The notes under the pieces were generated by a model. The model was not told the origin of the DNA. It ran no database searches and saw nothing but the letters and a program-made list of their open reading frames with translations. Made by a program: the position numbers and the translations under genes. Below are positions 17,258 through 27,323 of a stretch of 64,000 bases of DNA, in pieces (the first letter of the stretch is position 1; each line of letters starts with the position of its first letter). This stretch comes from Sulfuricurvum sp. 17-40-25 (GTDB lineage Bacteria; Campylobacterota; Campylobacteria; Campylobacterales; Sulfurimonadaceae), in contig NCIJ01000008.1 in NCBI GenBank assembly GCA_002282015.1, positions 668 through 64,667 on the forward strand. The letters run 5' to 3'.

Positions 17258-19342
17258 ATGGCAAGATCCCACAAACTAGAAGACGTTAGAAATATCGGTA
17301 TTGCTGCACACATTGATGCGGGTAAGACGACAACAACTGAACGTATTTTGTTCTACACAGGTGTTTCTCACAAAATTGGTGAAGTTCACGAAGGTGCTGC
17401 AACTATGGACTGGATGGAGCAAGAGCAAGAGCGTGGTATCACGATTACTTCTGCTGCAACAACCTGTGAATGGCAAGGCAAACAAATCAATATTATCGAT
17501 ACTCCGGGCCACGTTGACTTCACCATTGAAGTTGAGCGTTCTATGCGTGTACTTGATGGTGCTGTTGCAGTATTCTGTGCTGTTGGTGGTGTTCAACCAC
17601 AATCTGAGACAGTATGGCGTCAAGCAAACCGTTACGGTGTACCACGTATGGTTTTCGTTAATAAAATGGACCGTACAGGTGCTGACTTTTACAACGTTGA
17701 AGAGCAAATCCGTCTTCGTTTGAAAGCTAATCCTATTGCTATTCAATTGCCAATCGGTGCTGAAGAAGGATTTAAAGGTATTGTTGACCTTGTTAAGATG
17801 AAAGCTATCCTTTGGGATGACGATGCTGCTATGGGTTCAAGCTACCATGAGGAAGAGATTCCTGCTGATATGGTAGAAAAAGCGAACCAATACCGTGCAC
17901 AGATGATGGAAGCGGCTGCTGAGGGCGACGATACTTTGATGGAGAAATTCTTCGAAGAGGGTGAGCTTAGCAACGAAGAAATCATGCGCGGGATCAAAGC
18001 TGGATGTCTTAAGATGGAAATCATCCCTATGACATGTGGTACTGCGTTTAAAAACAAAGGGGTTCAGACTCTTTTGGATGCAGTTGTTGATTATCTTCCA
18101 TCTCCACTTGAAGTTGCTGCGATCACAGGAACCAAAGAAGACGATGAAGAGATTGAAGTAGCAGTTGAATCACGTGATGATGCTCCATTCGCCGGTCTTG
18201 CATTTAAAATCATGACGGATCCGTTTGTTGGTCAATTGACATTCGTACGTGTTTACCGTGGTGTTCTTGAATCAGGTACCTACGCTTACAATACCATCAA
18301 AGGTAAAAAAGAGCGTATCGGACGTATTGTTAAAATGCACGCTAACAAACGTGAAGAGATCAAATCTCTTTATGCGGGTGAAATCGGTGCAGTTGTTGGT
18401 CTTAAAGATACAACAACAGGAGATACATTGTGTTCAGAAGACGATCGCCTCATTTTGGAGCGTATGCACTTCCCTGAGCCGGTTATTTCGGTTGCGGTTG
18501 AGCCTAAAACAAAACCTGACCAAGAAAAAATGGGTATCGCACTTGCAAAACTTGCAGCAGAGGATCCATCTTTCCGTGTTCATACAGACGAAGAAACAGG
18601 TCAAACGATCATTTCAGGTATGGGTGAGCTTCACCTTGAGATCCTTGTTGACCGCATGTTCCGTGAGTTCAAAGTTGAAGCAGAGGTTGGTGCTCCACAA
18701 GTTGCTTACCGTGAGTCAATTCGTGCGGAAGTAAACCAAGAGTACAAATACGCTAAGCAATCAGGTGGACGTGGACAATTTGGTCACGTTTATCTTCGTG
18801 TTAAGCCGGGCGAGCCTGGTAGCGGATATACTTTCCACAACGAAATCAAAGGTGGGGTTATTCCAAAAGAATACGTTCCTGCAGTTGAAAAAGGGTGTAA
18901 AGAAGCAATGCAAAAAGGTGTTCTCGCGGGTTACCCTATCGAGGATATCGAAGTTGCATTGTATGATGGTTCATACCACGAGGTTGACTCCTCTGAGATG
19001 GCATTTAAACTTGCTGCATCTATGGGATTCAAAGAGGCTTGTCGTAAGGCAAACCCTGCGATCCTAGAGCCTATGATGAAAGTTGAAGTAGAAGTACCTG
19101 AAAACTTCATGGGTGACGTTATCGGTGACCTTAACCGTCGTCGTGGACAAGTTAACAATATGGGTGACCGTTCAGGTAACAAAATTGTTGATGCGTTTGT
19201 TCCATTGTCAGAGATGTTCGGTTATTCAACTGACCTTCGTTCTGCGACACAAGGACGTGCAAGTTATTCTATGGAATTCGATCACTATGCTGAAGTTCCA
19301 CGTAACGTTGCAGAAGAGATCATCAAAAAGCGTAACAGCTAA
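17258..19342 (+). CDS. fusA: Elongation factor G
   Basis: A 694-residue translocation GTPase. G motifs: AHIDAGKTT (G1), DTPGHVDF (G3) and [10 protein letters not shown] (G4). The later domains carry GMGELHLEI and the C-terminal domain IV/V blocks ([30 protein letters not shown]). It ends the operon; a clear terminator follows 15 bases after the stop. Confidence 0.98.
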   Translation: MARSHKLEDVRNIGIAAHIDAGKTTTTERILFYTGVSHKIGEVHEGAATMDWMEQEQERGITITSAATTCEWQGKQINIIDTPGHVDFTIEVERSMRVLDGAVAVFCAVGGVQPQSETVWRQANRYGVPRMVFVNKMDRTGADFYNVEEQIRLRLKANPIAIQLPIGAEEGFKGIVDLVKMKAILWDDDAAMGSSYHEEEIPADMVEKANQYRAQMMEAAAEGDDTLMEKFFEEGELSNEEIMRGIKAGCLKMEIIPMTCGTAFKNKGVQTLLDAVVDYLPSPLEVAAITGTKEDDEEIEVAVESRDDAPFAGLAFKIMTDPFVGQLTFVRVYRGVLESGTYAYNTIKGKKERIGRIVKMHANKREEIKSLYAGEIGAVVGLKDTTTGDTLCSEDDRLILERMHFPEPVISVAVEPKTKPDQEKMGIALAKLAAEDPSFRVHTDEETGQTIISGMGELHLEILVDRMFREFKVEAEVGAPQVAYRESIRAEVNQEYKYAKQSGGRGQFGHVYLRVKPGEPGSGYTFHNEIKGGVIPKEYVPAVEKGCKEAMQKGVLAGYPIEDIEVALYDGSYHEVDSSEMAFKLAASMGFKEACRKANPAILEPMMKVEVEVPENFMGDVIGDLNRRRGQVNNMGDRSGNKIVDAFVPLSEMFGYSTDLRSATQGRASYSMEFDHYAEVPRNVAEEIIKKRNS

Positions 19343-19357
19343 TTTTTCCTCTTTAGT

Positions 19358-19392
19358 ATTCCTCCATTTGGAGGAATCTCTTTTTTTCTTTC
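19358..19392 (+). terminator. Rho-independent terminator after fusA
   Basis: ATTCCTCC-ATTT-GGAGGAAT stem followed by CTCTTTTTTTCTTTC. Stem and T-run are both strong, closing the long ribosomal/RNA polymerase region. Confidence 0.9.
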
Positions 19393-19472
19393 TCTCCATT
19401 TTTTATCTTAATCTCCCTCTTAGCGGTACTTATCTAGAATAATAAAATATTATAATTTTTTTGGAGCTTGTT

Positions 19473-19916
19473 ATGGAAAAAATTTTAGCATTACGCGGTC
19501 GTGTCTATCCCACTGATTTGAACCATATGGGCGGTGTATTTGGCGGCTGGATTATGAGTAAAATGGATAAAGCGGCATCGATTACCGTTGAGGGACTGGT
19601 AATAGGTCAAGCAGCCACAGTTTTCGTTACGGATCTGCATTTTAAAGAACCGGTTAAAAATGGGGATATATTTACGATCTATACCACTATTGATTCTATA
19701 GGACGTACGTCCATACGCATTCATGTTGATTTTAACGTACGACGACGCGAAACAAATTGTGAATGCAGTGTTGTGGATGCTATATTTACTTTTGTGACCG
19801 TAGACGAGGCGCATAATAAAATAGCAGTCTTGGATGTCTTACGACATGATGTAGAAGAGGACATACGAGAAATGGCTCGATTGGGAGCTTCAACTCCCCG
19901 TTACGCTAAAAAATAG
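19473..19916 (+). CDS. Acyl-CoA thioesterase, hot-dog fold (YciA-like)
   Basis: A 147-residue single hot-dog domain. The family pattern is NHMGGVFGGWIMSKMDKAAS followed by FKEPVKNGD and a strand-rich tail. Such enzymes cleave acyl-CoA to free acid and CoA as hexamers in the cytoplasm. ATG 19473 is chosen because GGAG at 19463-19466 is properly spaced; a TTG at 19461 lies inside that site. The 3' end overlaps the convergent glsA gene by 11 bases. The substrate is unknown. Confidence 0.85.
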   Translation: MEKILALRGRVYPTDLNHMGGVFGGWIMSKMDKAASITVEGLVIGQAATVFVTDLHFKEPVKNGDIFTIYTTIDSIGRTSIRIHVDFNVRRRETNCECSVVDAIFTFVTVDEAHNKIAVLDVLRHDVEEDIREMARLGASTPRYAKK

Positions 19917-20823
19917 TGTGTCCGCTGTAACGGGTAAAAAGTTCCAGTGCTTTTGTCCCGATGAGCGAATTGCCATGATGATTAAGGGCTGGTGAATACA
20001 CAGCGATGCTCATGATATCCGGAACAATGGCCACGATTCCCCCTCCCACACCACTTTTTCCCGGTAAACCGATTTTATAGGCAAATTCACCTGAGGCGTC
20101 GTAATGGCCACAGGTTAGCATAAGTGCGTTGATACGTTTACTGTGTTCCCCACAAAGTAGGGTATTGTTTGTGATCGGGTCAATGCCTTGATTGGCTAAG
20201 TGCAGTACCGAACGTGCTAAACAAACGGTATTAGCACGTATTGAACATGCATTGAAGTAGGTATGCAGTACATCATCAATTGGATTTTTAATATTTCCAA
20301 AACTTTTCATAAGATTGGCAAGTGCATAGTTGCGATAACCGCTTTCAAGTTCTGAGGATGCAATTTCAGTATCTATATCAATGGAAAAATTATTGCTGCA
20401 GTTTTGGAAATAGTGTAAAATAGTGTCATAGGCGTTATTTCCAAAATGGGAAGTCAACATATCTGCGATGACAATAGCACCCGGATTGATAAACGGGTTA
20501 CGTGGGATCCCTTTTTCGTATTCCAGCTGTATTAGTGAGTTAAAAGGATTACCGGAAGGTTCTACGTTGACTCTACCGATCAGACTCGCTTCAAATAAAC
20601 TCAGTGCCATTTCGTACATAAAAACTTTTGAGATACTTTGAATGGAGAATGTTTTCTCACAGGAACCTATATGGTAGGACTCGCCATTGACAAGCTGAAG
20701 AGACATCGCGAAATCATAAGGGTCAGCGGAAGCAAGGGCCGGGATATAGGTTGCAACTTTTCCCTGACCAAATAAGGGCGTTACATCAGCACGGATTTTT
20801 TCGAGTATGCTTTGATAGTCCAT
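19906..20823 (-). CDS. glsA: Glutaminase (serine-dependent, GlsA family)
   Basis: A 305-residue protein of the beta-lactamase-like glutaminase family that converts glutamine to glutamate and ammonia. The catalytic SxxK motif is seen in FSIQSISKVF, and later conserved blocks include RNPFINPGAIV, NTVCLARSVLHLANQG and GLPGKSGVGGGIVAIVP. Family members often serve acid resistance or nitrogen supply. It follows bpt on the same strand with a 20-base gap, so the two may be co-transcribed. Confidence 0.93.
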   Translation of the reverse strand: MDYQSILEKIRADVTPLFGQGKVATYIPALASADPYDFAMSLQLVNGESYHIGSCEKTFSIQSISKVFMYEMALSLFEASLIGRVNVEPSGNPFNSLIQLEYEKGIPRNPFINPGAIVIADMLTSHFGNNAYDTILHYFQNCSNNFSIDIDTEIASSELESGYRNYALANLMKSFGNIKNPIDDVLHTYFNACSIRANTVCLARSVLHLANQGIDPITNNTLLCGEHSKRINALMLTCGHYDASGEFAYKIGLPGKSGVGGGIVAIVPDIMSIAVYSPALNHHGNSLIGTKALELFTRYSGHTIF

Positions 20824-20843
20824 TAAATCACTTTATGTCAATT

Positions 20844-21602
20844 TTATGTATTATAGCGAACCGTGTCCAGAGTTTTCCACAGTGGAATCTCACTCTCATC
20901 AGGTCTTCCTTGGAGTTGCAGGGATGGCTCGTAATTGGCCTTATACGCTAAGCTAAGGCATTCTTTTACGTAATAGCCAAGATAGATCCACTTTAGACCT
21001 AATCGCTTTGCTAGGGCTATTTGCTCTAAGAGAGTATGCTTTCCTAGAGAAAGACTTTGGTGATGGGGATCATAGTAACAGTACAGTGAGGAGATCCCAT
21101 CGTCAAGTATGTCAATCAAATCTACGGCAATGAGTGTATCGTCTTGAAAATAGAGTATTTCATAGCCAAAATCACCATGGCCATGCACAAAAGAAGAGTA
21201 ATAGTTTTTGGGATCCACTTTGGGTGTTTCCCAATCGCGGGTGTGATGTTTGTAGGCATGGTAGCGGTAAAAGAGTTCTAGATGCTCAGTGCTCATAGTT
21301 GGATGGCGAATGATGGTATGAAGGTGACTGTTTTTACGTAAGATTCGGCGTTCTGATTTACTGAACGTATAGTTCTCGACATCGATTTTAAGACTTTCAC
21401 AAGAGGTACAGTCTTGGCAGATAGGGCGAAAATACATCGCTCCAAAACGTCTCCATCCTCTAAGGATAAGGGCTTCACACTGCTCTTTGGTAGACTCTTG
21501 GATGACTTTATAATGTATGGTTTGGGTATTACCTGGGATGTAAGAACACGCTTCATTTAAAGCGCACTCTTTGAGAAGGGTATTGGGACTAGTCGTCGTC
21601 AT
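20844..21602 (-). CDS. bpt: Aspartate/glutamate leucyltransferase (N-end rule)
   Basis: A 252-residue enzyme that moves leucine (or arginine in homologues) from aminoacyl-tRNA to proteins with N-terminal Asp or Glu, marking them for ClpAP-type degradation. Key blocks are the N-terminal CSYIPG, the [17 protein letters not shown] cysteine cluster with SERRILRKN, and C-terminal [19 protein letters not shown]. It overlaps the 3' end of prfB by 14 bases, so translation may be coupled. Confidence 0.9.
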   Translation of the reverse strand: MTTTSPNTLLKECALNEACSYIPGNTQTIHYKVIQESTKEQCEALILRGWRRFGAMYFRPICQDCTSCESLKIDVENYTFSKSERRILRKNSHLHTIIRHPTMSTEHLELFYRYHAYKHHTRDWETPKVDPKNYYSSFVHGHGDFGYEILYFQDDTLIAVDLIDILDDGISSLYCYYDPHHQSLSLGKHTLLEQIALAKRLGLKWIYLGYYVKECLSLAYKANYEPSLQLQGRPDESEIPLWKTLDTVRYNT

Positions 21603-22698
21603 CTTTTCGGTTCAATGCGATAAGAACACCCTCGACCAGTTCGTCGATATCACCATCGAGTATGGCGCTAATGTTTGAATAAGGGATTCCTGAGCGGGTA
21701 TCTTTGACTTGCTGATAGGGCGCTAGAACATACGAACGGATTTGATGTCCCCATCCGTTTTCACTTTTTTCGACACCGTCAACGGCTGCTTTTTGTTTGG
21801 CAAGTTCGAGGTCATAGATACGAGATTTAAGCATTTTGAATGCGGTTGCTTTGTTCTTATGCTGACTTCGGTCGTTTTGACACTGTACTACGATACCTGT
21901 CGGAATATGGGTGATACGAATAGCGGATTCAGTTTTGTTGACGTGCTGACCCCCTGCACCGGATGCACGATAGGTATCAATACGGATATCACGATCTTCA
22001 ATTTCAACGTCAATGTCATCATCGAGTTCAGGAGATACGAGAACAGAGGTAAAACTGGTATGCCGTTTTGCCGCAGAATCATAGGGACTGATACGCACAA
22101 GTCTATGAATACCGTTCTCATTTTTGAGGTAGCCATAGACATTGATCCCCTTGATAAGAATGGCGGCGTCTTTGATACCTGCTTCTTCCCCTGACTGGTA
22201 GTCGAGCATTTCAACGGAAAAATCATGGCGCTCTGCCCAACGGGTGTACATGCGTAGCAGCATCGAAGCCCAGTCTTGTGACTCTGTTCCTCCTGCTCCT
22301 GGATGAATGGTGACAATGGCATTATGGCCATCATGCTCACCGCTTAGCAGGACATCGACTTCCATGAGTTTGACTTCATTTTCAAGTTTTGTGGCATCAT
22401 CAAAAAGAGATTGGATGGTCTCTTCATCGTTTTCGTCTTTTGCCATTTCATACAGATCCAGAGCATCCCCTAAGATAGAATGGGTTTTACTGTATTTGCC
22501 AAGACGACGCTCTAGCTGGGTTTTCTCTTTTTGGACAATTCCTGCATTGGTTGCATCGTTCCAAAATCCATCTGAATTTTCAAGCGCGGTGATCTCACTG
22601 AGGCGTGCATTGATCTCTTTTGGTCGGACAACATCCGTGACATTTTGCATTTTAATCGTCAAAGTTTTTAATAATTCGGTGTATTCGTAGTGATCCAT
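21589..22698 (-). CDS. prfB: Peptide chain release factor 2
   Basis: A 369-residue release factor that ends translation at UGA and UAA. The GGQ motif ([17 protein letters not shown]) that triggers peptide release is intact. The codon-recognition tripeptide reads SPY instead of the usual SPF (in [15 protein letters not shown]). The reading frame is continuous from ATG 22698, so there is no programmed +1 frameshift like that of E. coli. A longer in-frame extension to 22884 runs antisense into panC and is rejected. Confidence 0.95.
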   Translation of the reverse strand: MDHYEYTELLKTLTIKMQNVTDVVRPKEINARLSEITALENSDGFWNDATNAGIVQKEKTQLERRLGKYSKTHSILGDALDLYEMAKDENDEETIQSLFDDATKLENEVKLMEVDVLLSGEHDGHNAIVTIHPGAGGTESQDWASMLLRMYTRWAERHDFSVEMLDYQSGEEAGIKDAAILIKGINVYGYLKNENGIHRLVRISPYDSAAKRHTSFTSVLVSPELDDDIDVEIEDRDIRIDTYRASGAGGQHVNKTESAIRITHIPTGIVVQCQNDRSQHKNKATAFKMLKSRIYDLELAKQKAAVDGVEKSENGWGHQIRSYVLAPYQQVKDTRSGIPYSNISAILDGDIDELVEGVLIALNRKDDDD

Positions 22699-22719
22699 AA
22701 AGGAATATCCTCTAACTGT

Positions 22720-22727
22720 ATTATAAT
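22720..22727. promoter_or_regulatory. Overlapping divergent -10 boxes for prfB and panC
   Basis: ATTATAAT reads TATAAT on the plus strand (22722-22727, toward panC) and TATAAT on the minus strand (22725-22720, toward prfB). The genes start 30 bases to the right and 22 bases to the left, so the two promoters probably compete. Confidence 0.5.
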
Positions 22728-22756
22728 TGTGATTATATTGTATAGAGGCTAAAACG

Positions 22757-23578
22757 ATGATTATCGCACGTAACGCAGTTGAATTAAGAGCTGCATTGGA
22801 TTCTAACACGGGATCTATCGGATTTGTACCGACCATGGGAGCATTGCACATAGGACATCGCACGCTCATAGAGAGAGCACGCAAAGAAAATGAGCGTGTG
22901 GTTGTCTCTATCTTTGTAAATCCGACACAGTTTTTGGCGGGAGAGGACTTGAGTAAATATCCCCGACGTGAAGAAGCAGATTTTAAAATCTGTCAATTAA
23001 GCGGAGTGGATGTCTTGTTTTATCCAGAGGTATCGACCATGTACACACACGATGAGGTGAGCATAAAAGCACCTGATGTCCGTGGGTATATTCTCGAGGG
23101 GGCTATTCGTCCCGGTCACTTTGACGGGGTTTTAAATGTGGTGATGAAGCTTCTTAATCTTGTTCACGCTACACGGGTGTATTTTGGGAAAAAAGATGCT
23201 CAGCAGCTTACCCTCATCAGCCAGATGGTTCAAAATTTTTTTATGAGCGTTGAAATTGTAGCTGTGGATACGGTTCGTGAAAGCGATGGCTTAGCGTTGT
23301 CGAGTCGTAATGTCTATTTGAGTAAAGAAGAGCGAATTGAGGCACTTAAGCTCTCTGCTTCACTTAAGCGAGCCAGCCATCTTGTTATTCAAGGGGTGAG
23401 GAAAAGTGATGAGATTACAAAAGTAATGTTAAATATTTTAGAACCTTTAAATGTTGAATATGTGACGATAGTTAATCGTCGTTTTGAAGCGATAGATGAG
23501 GTTCTCATTGGGGATACCATCGTTTTAGTAGCGGCACGTGTGGGGACAACCCGACTCATTGATAATGTATGGATGTAA
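22757..23578 (+). CDS. panC: Pantothenate synthetase
   Basis: A 273-residue cytoplasmic enzyme joining pantoate and beta-alanine with ATP in coenzyme A synthesis. The nucleotide-binding signature [20 protein letters not shown] and the [10 protein letters not shown] block lie at the N-terminus; GKKDAQQL and SSRNVYLS, which bind pantoate/ATP, follow. It is divergent from prfB, and its stop is one base before the next start. Confidence 0.96.
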   Translation: MIIARNAVELRAALDSNTGSIGFVPTMGALHIGHRTLIERARKENERVVVSIFVNPTQFLAGEDLSKYPRREEADFKICQLSGVDVLFYPEVSTMYTHDEVSIKAPDVRGYILEGAIRPGHFDGVLNVVMKLLNLVHATRVYFGKKDAQQLTLISQMVQNFFMSVEIVAVDTVRESDGLALSSRNVYLSKEERIEALKLSASLKRASHLVIQGVRKSDEITKVMLNILEPLNVEYVTIVNRRFEAIDEVLIGDTIVLVAARVGTTRLIDNVWM

Positions 23579-23579
23579 G

Positions 23580-24107
23580 ATGAAAAACTTTTTGGTTTTA
23601 ATGGCGTTATTGATTACGATTGCTGGATGCGCTCCTAAAATGGGGAAAGATCTCCTTATCGAGCCCTCCGGTCACTTGCGATGGGAAAATACGAAAAGCG
23701 AAGTGGCATTTGGAATATTGTCTTTGTTGGGTGGACCCGCAAAAGCTGAAGTGATACGAATCGGCACGGATGTTACTATAACCAACAAATGGCACAGTGA
23801 TATGAAGCTTAAATCGTTTACGTATACCCTAGTAGAAGGGAAACAAACTTTGGCTTCAGGATCTGCGTGCATCCATTCGGACAAAGGCTTTATTGTTGTT
23901 CCAAACACGCAACGTGTTCTTGCCCTTACGATTGAAATTGACCCTAAAAGTATCACATTAAATCGTGTATTTGCCATTATGCAAGAAAAAAGTAAAATGA
24001 TTATCAGCGGTGAAGCAGTCGTTGAAGTGTGGGGTGTAGAGTATCGTTATGCATTTAGCAAAGATGCGACGTTATTAATCAACAAAGCCCTCAACGGGAA
24101 AAAATAA
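23580..24107 (+). CDS. Putative lipoprotein with LEA14-like domain
   Basis: A 175-residue protein with an N-terminal lipoprotein signal: MKNF, a hydrophobic stretch, then the lipobox TIAGC with the acylated cysteine near residue 17. The rest (~70-160) is strand-rich and resembles LEA type 2 / water-stress domains, a weak recognition by pattern only. It is probably co-transcribed with panC, but no functional link is known. An in-frame start at 23538 inside panC would place the signal peptide internally and is rejected. Confidence 0.6.
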   Translation: MKNFLVLMALLITIAGCAPKMGKDLLIEPSGHLRWENTKSEVAFGILSLLGGPAKAEVIRIGTDVTITNKWHSDMKLKSFTYTLVEGKQTLASGSACIHSDKGFIVVPNTQRVLALTIEIDPKSITLNRVFAIMQEKSKMIISGEAVVEVWGVEYRYAFSKDATLLINKALNGKK

Positions 24108-24125
24108 AGAAGAAAATATAAGAGG

Positions 24126-25922
24126 TTAGTGGTGCGCGATTGCTGGAGCACTTTGGGCTTCAGCAATGGCTCTTTGATCAAGACGAAGGTACCTTTCTTC
24201 TACCATAACATCTATAATTGCCTTGAAGACAGGAACAGCGGTAATGGAGGCAAAGTAAACAGTGCGGGGATTGATAACGGTAATTCCTATGGTATAGGCA
24301 TGATTAGCATCATTGGCAAATCCAATAAAGGATGTGTGATAGCTGTTAACGTAGGCACCATTTTTTGCGATATGAGCGGTTCCTGTTTTCCCACCAACCT
24401 CAAGACCAGGAGTTTTAGCGATGGTTCCGGTACCTTCATTGACGGTTTTAATCAAAATCTGCTTCATCCGTTCTGCGGTTGCTGGAGTGATGACTTGTAT
24501 TGGCTCTTGAACCTGCATGGGTCTAGATACCCCTTTTTCATCAATGAGTGAATCAACAATCATGGGATTAACCAGTCTGCCTGCATTGTTGAACACATTG
24601 AATGCTTTGACCAATTGCATGGCATTTGCCCGCATTCCGTACCCGTACGATGTGATTGCTTTGTACAAATAGTTATTGAGCTGTGCACTGCTAGGAATAG
24701 ACCCTCGTTTCTCATAAGGAAGATCTACACCGCTGAAATGGGTAAAGCCAAAACGTTTTAACCCTTCGGTAAACTCAGTACCATTGAGTTTTTGCCCCAG
24801 TTGGGCAATACCGATATTAGAGGAATGGACGATGACGTCTTCGGCGCTGATCATTTGAAATGCGTGTTCATCGACGATCATTTTTCGACCTAATTGATAG
24901 CGTCCATTGTGTCCATTGACCATATCGTAAGGGTTGATAAGATGTTGATCCAGTAATAAGGCAAAAATAATAGGTTTGATAACGGAACCTGGTTCATAAC
25001 TGTATTCAATAGCATTTGCATTGAGAGATGGGTAGTCTTCAACACGGATATGGCTGGGATTAAATCGGTTGGAGCTTGCTAGGGCGATGACTTTTCCGCT
25101 TTTGGATTCCATAACGGTTGCGATGATCTCATCGGCTTGAAGGTTTTCTTTGATCTTGTCCGTGATCGCTTCGACGCGGGCTTGTAAAGCGATTGGAATA
25201 TTGAGTTTTACATCAAAGCCATTTATTTGGGATTGTATCGAGCTTTTGCGATTTAAAATCAAATAGCCATTTACATCACGCATTGCTTTTTGACTTTTGT
25301 TTTGTTGGGGATTGAGTTCTTCGTCAAAAAACTTTTCCAGTCCTTTGATCCCATAAATACGGGTATACCCTTCTTCTTCCATTTTTCTAGGGTAACCGAT
25401 GAGGGGTGTTAATAATTTTTGATACGGGTATTCGCGTGCTTCACCACTTTCGATGATATTCAAGCCTTGTAGGACACGTTGACCGTTTGGCAGTTCATAC
25501 TCGACAAAGACTTTAAGTTTTCGCAATTCAAAGGCGAGGGTTTTGAGATACATCGCCTCTTTGGGTCCGATATGATAACTCAAGGTCACAGACCCTTTAC
25601 GGGTACGGAGACGTTGGCGAATTTCGTCGGGATTTATCCCACTGTATATACTGAAAAGTTGAACAAAAAGCTCTCTCTTATCCGGGTCAATGTTTCGGGT
25701 GTTGACAACTGCTTTATAGAGTTTCTGGGTTGCAGTAATGTGAAATCCATCGGCACTGATGATATTTCCACGCTGTGCTTTGGCGGTCTCTTCGGAATAG
25801 ATACTGGGAATATCCCGTTTATGGACGGCGGTATAAAACATGACTGCCAAGAAGATGATAAACCCCATCAACAAGACGAGGAAAAGGGCTAAAATTTTTT
25901 TGGATTTACTGGAGTGGCGCAT
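24126..25922 (-). CDS. ftsI: Class B penicillin-binding protein (FtsI/PBP2 type)
   Basis: A 598-residue D,D-transpeptidase that cross-links peptidoglycan. It has a cytoplasmic basic start (MRHSSKSKK), one membrane helix (~residues 9-30), a pedestal domain, then the transpeptidase with SVIK (SxxK, near 311), SSN (SxN) and KTGT (near 511). It is the last gene of the flgB-flgC-fliE operon, 19 bases after fliE, an arrangement also known in Campylobacter. The start 25922 keeps the basic N-terminus; upstream in-frame codons would run into fliE. Confidence 0.9.
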   Translation of the reverse strand: MRHSSKSKKILALFLVLLMGFIIFLAVMFYTAVHKRDIPSIYSEETAKAQRGNIISADGFHITATQKLYKAVVNTRNIDPDKRELFVQLFSIYSGINPDEIRQRLRTRKGSVTLSYHIGPKEAMYLKTLAFELRKLKVFVEYELPNGQRVLQGLNIIESGEAREYPYQKLLTPLIGYPRKMEEEGYTRIYGIKGLEKFFDEELNPQQNKSQKAMRDVNGYLILNRKSSIQSQINGFDVKLNIPIALQARVEAITDKIKENLQADEIIATVMESKSGKVIALASSNRFNPSHIRVEDYPSLNANAIEYSYEPGSVIKPIIFALLLDQHLINPYDMVNGHNGRYQLGRKMIVDEHAFQMISAEDVIVHSSNIGIAQLGQKLNGTEFTEGLKRFGFTHFSGVDLPYEKRGSIPSSAQLNNYLYKAITSYGYGMRANAMQLVKAFNVFNNAGRLVNPMIVDSLIDEKGVSRPMQVQEPIQVITPATAERMKQILIKTVNEGTGTIAKTPGLEVGGKTGTAHIAKNGAYVNSYHTSFIGFANDANHAYTIGITVINPRTVYFASITAVPVFKAIIDVMVEERYLRLDQRAIAEAQSAPAIAHH

Positions 25923-25941
25923 GACTAGAAGAGGCTGCGCA

Positions 25942-26244
25942 TTACATTTGAGTTCGAGTGATCTCTTTGTATGCATTGAGTGCTTTATTGCGCACTTCAA
26001 GCATCAGTTTCATACTGATTTCGGCTTTGTCGATGGCGATGGCCGCTTGATGCAGGTCTTTGACGGAGCCCGTAGCGATGTCGCTCATCGCTTTTTCTCC
26101 TTGGACTTGCATCTCATTGACATTACCAAGCGCATTTTTAAGCTCTTGAGCAAAATCGGTGGTGCTCTCTTGAACAGGAGCAGTCCCTTTTGCTTTGAAT
26201 AAGTCAGCAGTGGAAAGAGATTTAATGGATGGTAAATCTTGCAT
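25942..26244 (-). CDS. fliE: Flagellar hook-basal body protein FliE
   Basis: A 100-residue adaptor between the MS ring and the rod. The C-terminal half has the family pattern (AIDKAEISMKLMLEVRNKAL, then YKEITRTQM). It lies 18 bases after flgC and 19 bases before the penicillin-binding protein gene, so the rod proteins and a cell-wall enzyme share a transcript. Confidence 0.93.
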   Translation of the reverse strand: MQDLPSIKSLSTADLFKAKGTAPVQESTTDFAQELKNALGNVNEMQVQGEKAMSDIATGSVKDLHQAAIAIDKAEISMKLMLEVRNKALNAYKEITRTQM

Positions 26245-26262
26245 AATGGTTAGTCCTTAAAG

Positions 26263-26757
26263 TTATGCTTGCAAGATGCTAATCGCACCGCTAGCCATAT
26301 TTTTGGCGCTCTCAAACGCTGCTACGTTTGCTTGATATGAGCGTGTTGCTTCTACTAGATCGGCCATTTCGATGACAGGATTAATATTTGGGTACGCAAC
26401 GTACCCTTTTGCGTCTGCATCGGGATGTGATGGATCGTATTTCATGTTCGGTGCTTTATCATCACGGGAAATCTTATCGACAATAACACTCATGATCGCA
26501 GGATTAGGCTTAAGCCCTTGTAATCCCTCTTTGAGAGGATCTGAGTAGCCCAAAGAAGAGGTTTGACGCTCAAGCGCTTGATTGTACACACTGTTAAAAT
26601 CGATGGCTTTAAAGATCACTTCTTGACGACGGTAAGGACCACCCTCATCGGTACGGGTAGTTTGGGCATTGGCGATGTTTGAACTTATCGTGTTAACACG
26701 AACGCGTTGAGCCGATAGGCCGTAACCGCTGATATCAAAACTGTCTAAAAATGCCAT
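26263..26757 (-). CDS. flgC: Flagellar proximal rod protein FlgC
   Basis: A 164-residue rod protein with the shared flagellar axial N-terminal signature (INTISSNIANAQTTR-type sequence around residue 20) and the C-terminal ATRSYQANVAAFESAK helix. It assembles with FlgB, FlgF and FlgG into the rod crossing the periplasm. The gap to flgB is 10 bases. Confidence 0.95.
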   Translation of the reverse strand: MAFLDSFDISGYGLSAQRVRVNTISSNIANAQTTRTDEGGPYRRQEVIFKAIDFNSVYNQALERQTSSLGYSDPLKEGLQGLKPNPAIMSVIVDKISRDDKAPNMKYDPSHPDADAKGYVAYPNINPVIEMADLVEATRSYQANVAAFESAKNMASGAISILQA

Positions 26758-26767
26758 TACTTAATCC

Positions 26768-27199
26768 TTATGCCGTTTTGCTCGAAGCATCTATGACGCT
26801 TTTGAACAACATGGAGTCTTTTTTGAGCGCAGCAGTAAGGGCATTAAACATCATCGAGTTTTTGGCCATTTCTGAACTCTCAACATCCAAATCTACACTG
26901 TTCCCATCGTTACGGGCCATATGACCATCACGGAAAAAGGTAGTGGGTTTGGTATCACTTGAGGCAGCAGCTCCGTTTAAATGCGCACCATTAGTATGGG
27001 TCATTTGAAGTTCTTGACTTTTGTCAGCGAAAACTTCAGCACTTTGCTTAGCAAGAGTTTCCTCAAAACGGATATCTCTAGGTCGGTAGAAAGGGGTATC
27101 AGCATTGGCAATGTTACTGGCAATCATGTCCTGACGCGCTGCACGATAATCCATCGCGCTTTTCATCAGCTCATGTGCTCGTGAGATATTAATGCTCAT
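26768..27199 (-). CDS. flgB: Flagellar basal-body rod protein FlgB
   Basis: A 143-residue rod protein with the N-terminal ASNIANADTPFYRPRDIRFE block, as expected for FlgB. It is first in the operon flgB-flgC-fliE-ftsI. A strong ribosome-binding site lies before the ATG, and a -24/-12 sigma-54 promoter lies 36 bases upstream of the start. Confidence 0.95.
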   Translation of the reverse strand: MSINISRAHELMKSAMDYRAARQDMIASNIANADTPFYRPRDIRFEETLAKQSAEVFADKSQELQMTHTNGAHLNGAAASSDTKPTTFFRDGHMARNDGNSVDLDVESSEMAKNSMMFNALTAALKKDSMLFKSVIDASSKTA

Positions 27200-27234
27200 A
27201 TCGATTACCCCTTTCCTTTTTGTTATTACACTTC

Positions 27235-27251
27235 AAGCAAAATACATTCCA
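27235..27251 (-). promoter_or_regulatory. Sigma-54 (RpoN) promoter of flgB-flgC-fliE-ftsI
   Basis: Read on the minus strand: TGGAATGTATTTTGCTT, that is GG, ten bases, GC, matching the TGGCAC-N5-TTGC consensus for -24/-12 promoters. Class 2 flagellar rod genes of Campylobacterota are known to be RpoN/FlgR dependent, which fits its position. Confidence 0.8.
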
Positions 27252-27286
27252 TATTTGCTTTATTGGCTCTTTTAATGTGACTAAGC

Positions 27287-27292
27287 TATACT
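27287..27292 (+). promoter_or_regulatory. -10 box before ftsW
   Basis: GCTATACTT, with TATACT at 27287-27292, 31 bases before the ftsW start and back to back with the flgB sigma-54 promoter. No -35 hexamer is seen. Confidence 0.5.
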
Positions 27293-27323
27293 TATGCAAA
27301 TTATACACTAAACAAGTCAAAAG

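Noticed and set aside
22307-22690. 127-residue frame antisense to prfB
   Set aside because: Ser/Arg-rich shadow translation without start signals; prfB is fully supported on the other strand.
22699-22884. Extension of prfB by 62 residues
   Set aside because: It runs antisense into panC and across the divergent promoter; the added sequence has no RF2 similarity, and ATG 22698 gives a normal-length RF2.
25479-26202. Plus-strand frames over the PBP and fliE
   Set aside because: They are antisense to well-conserved genes with catalytic motifs and lack ribosome-binding sites.
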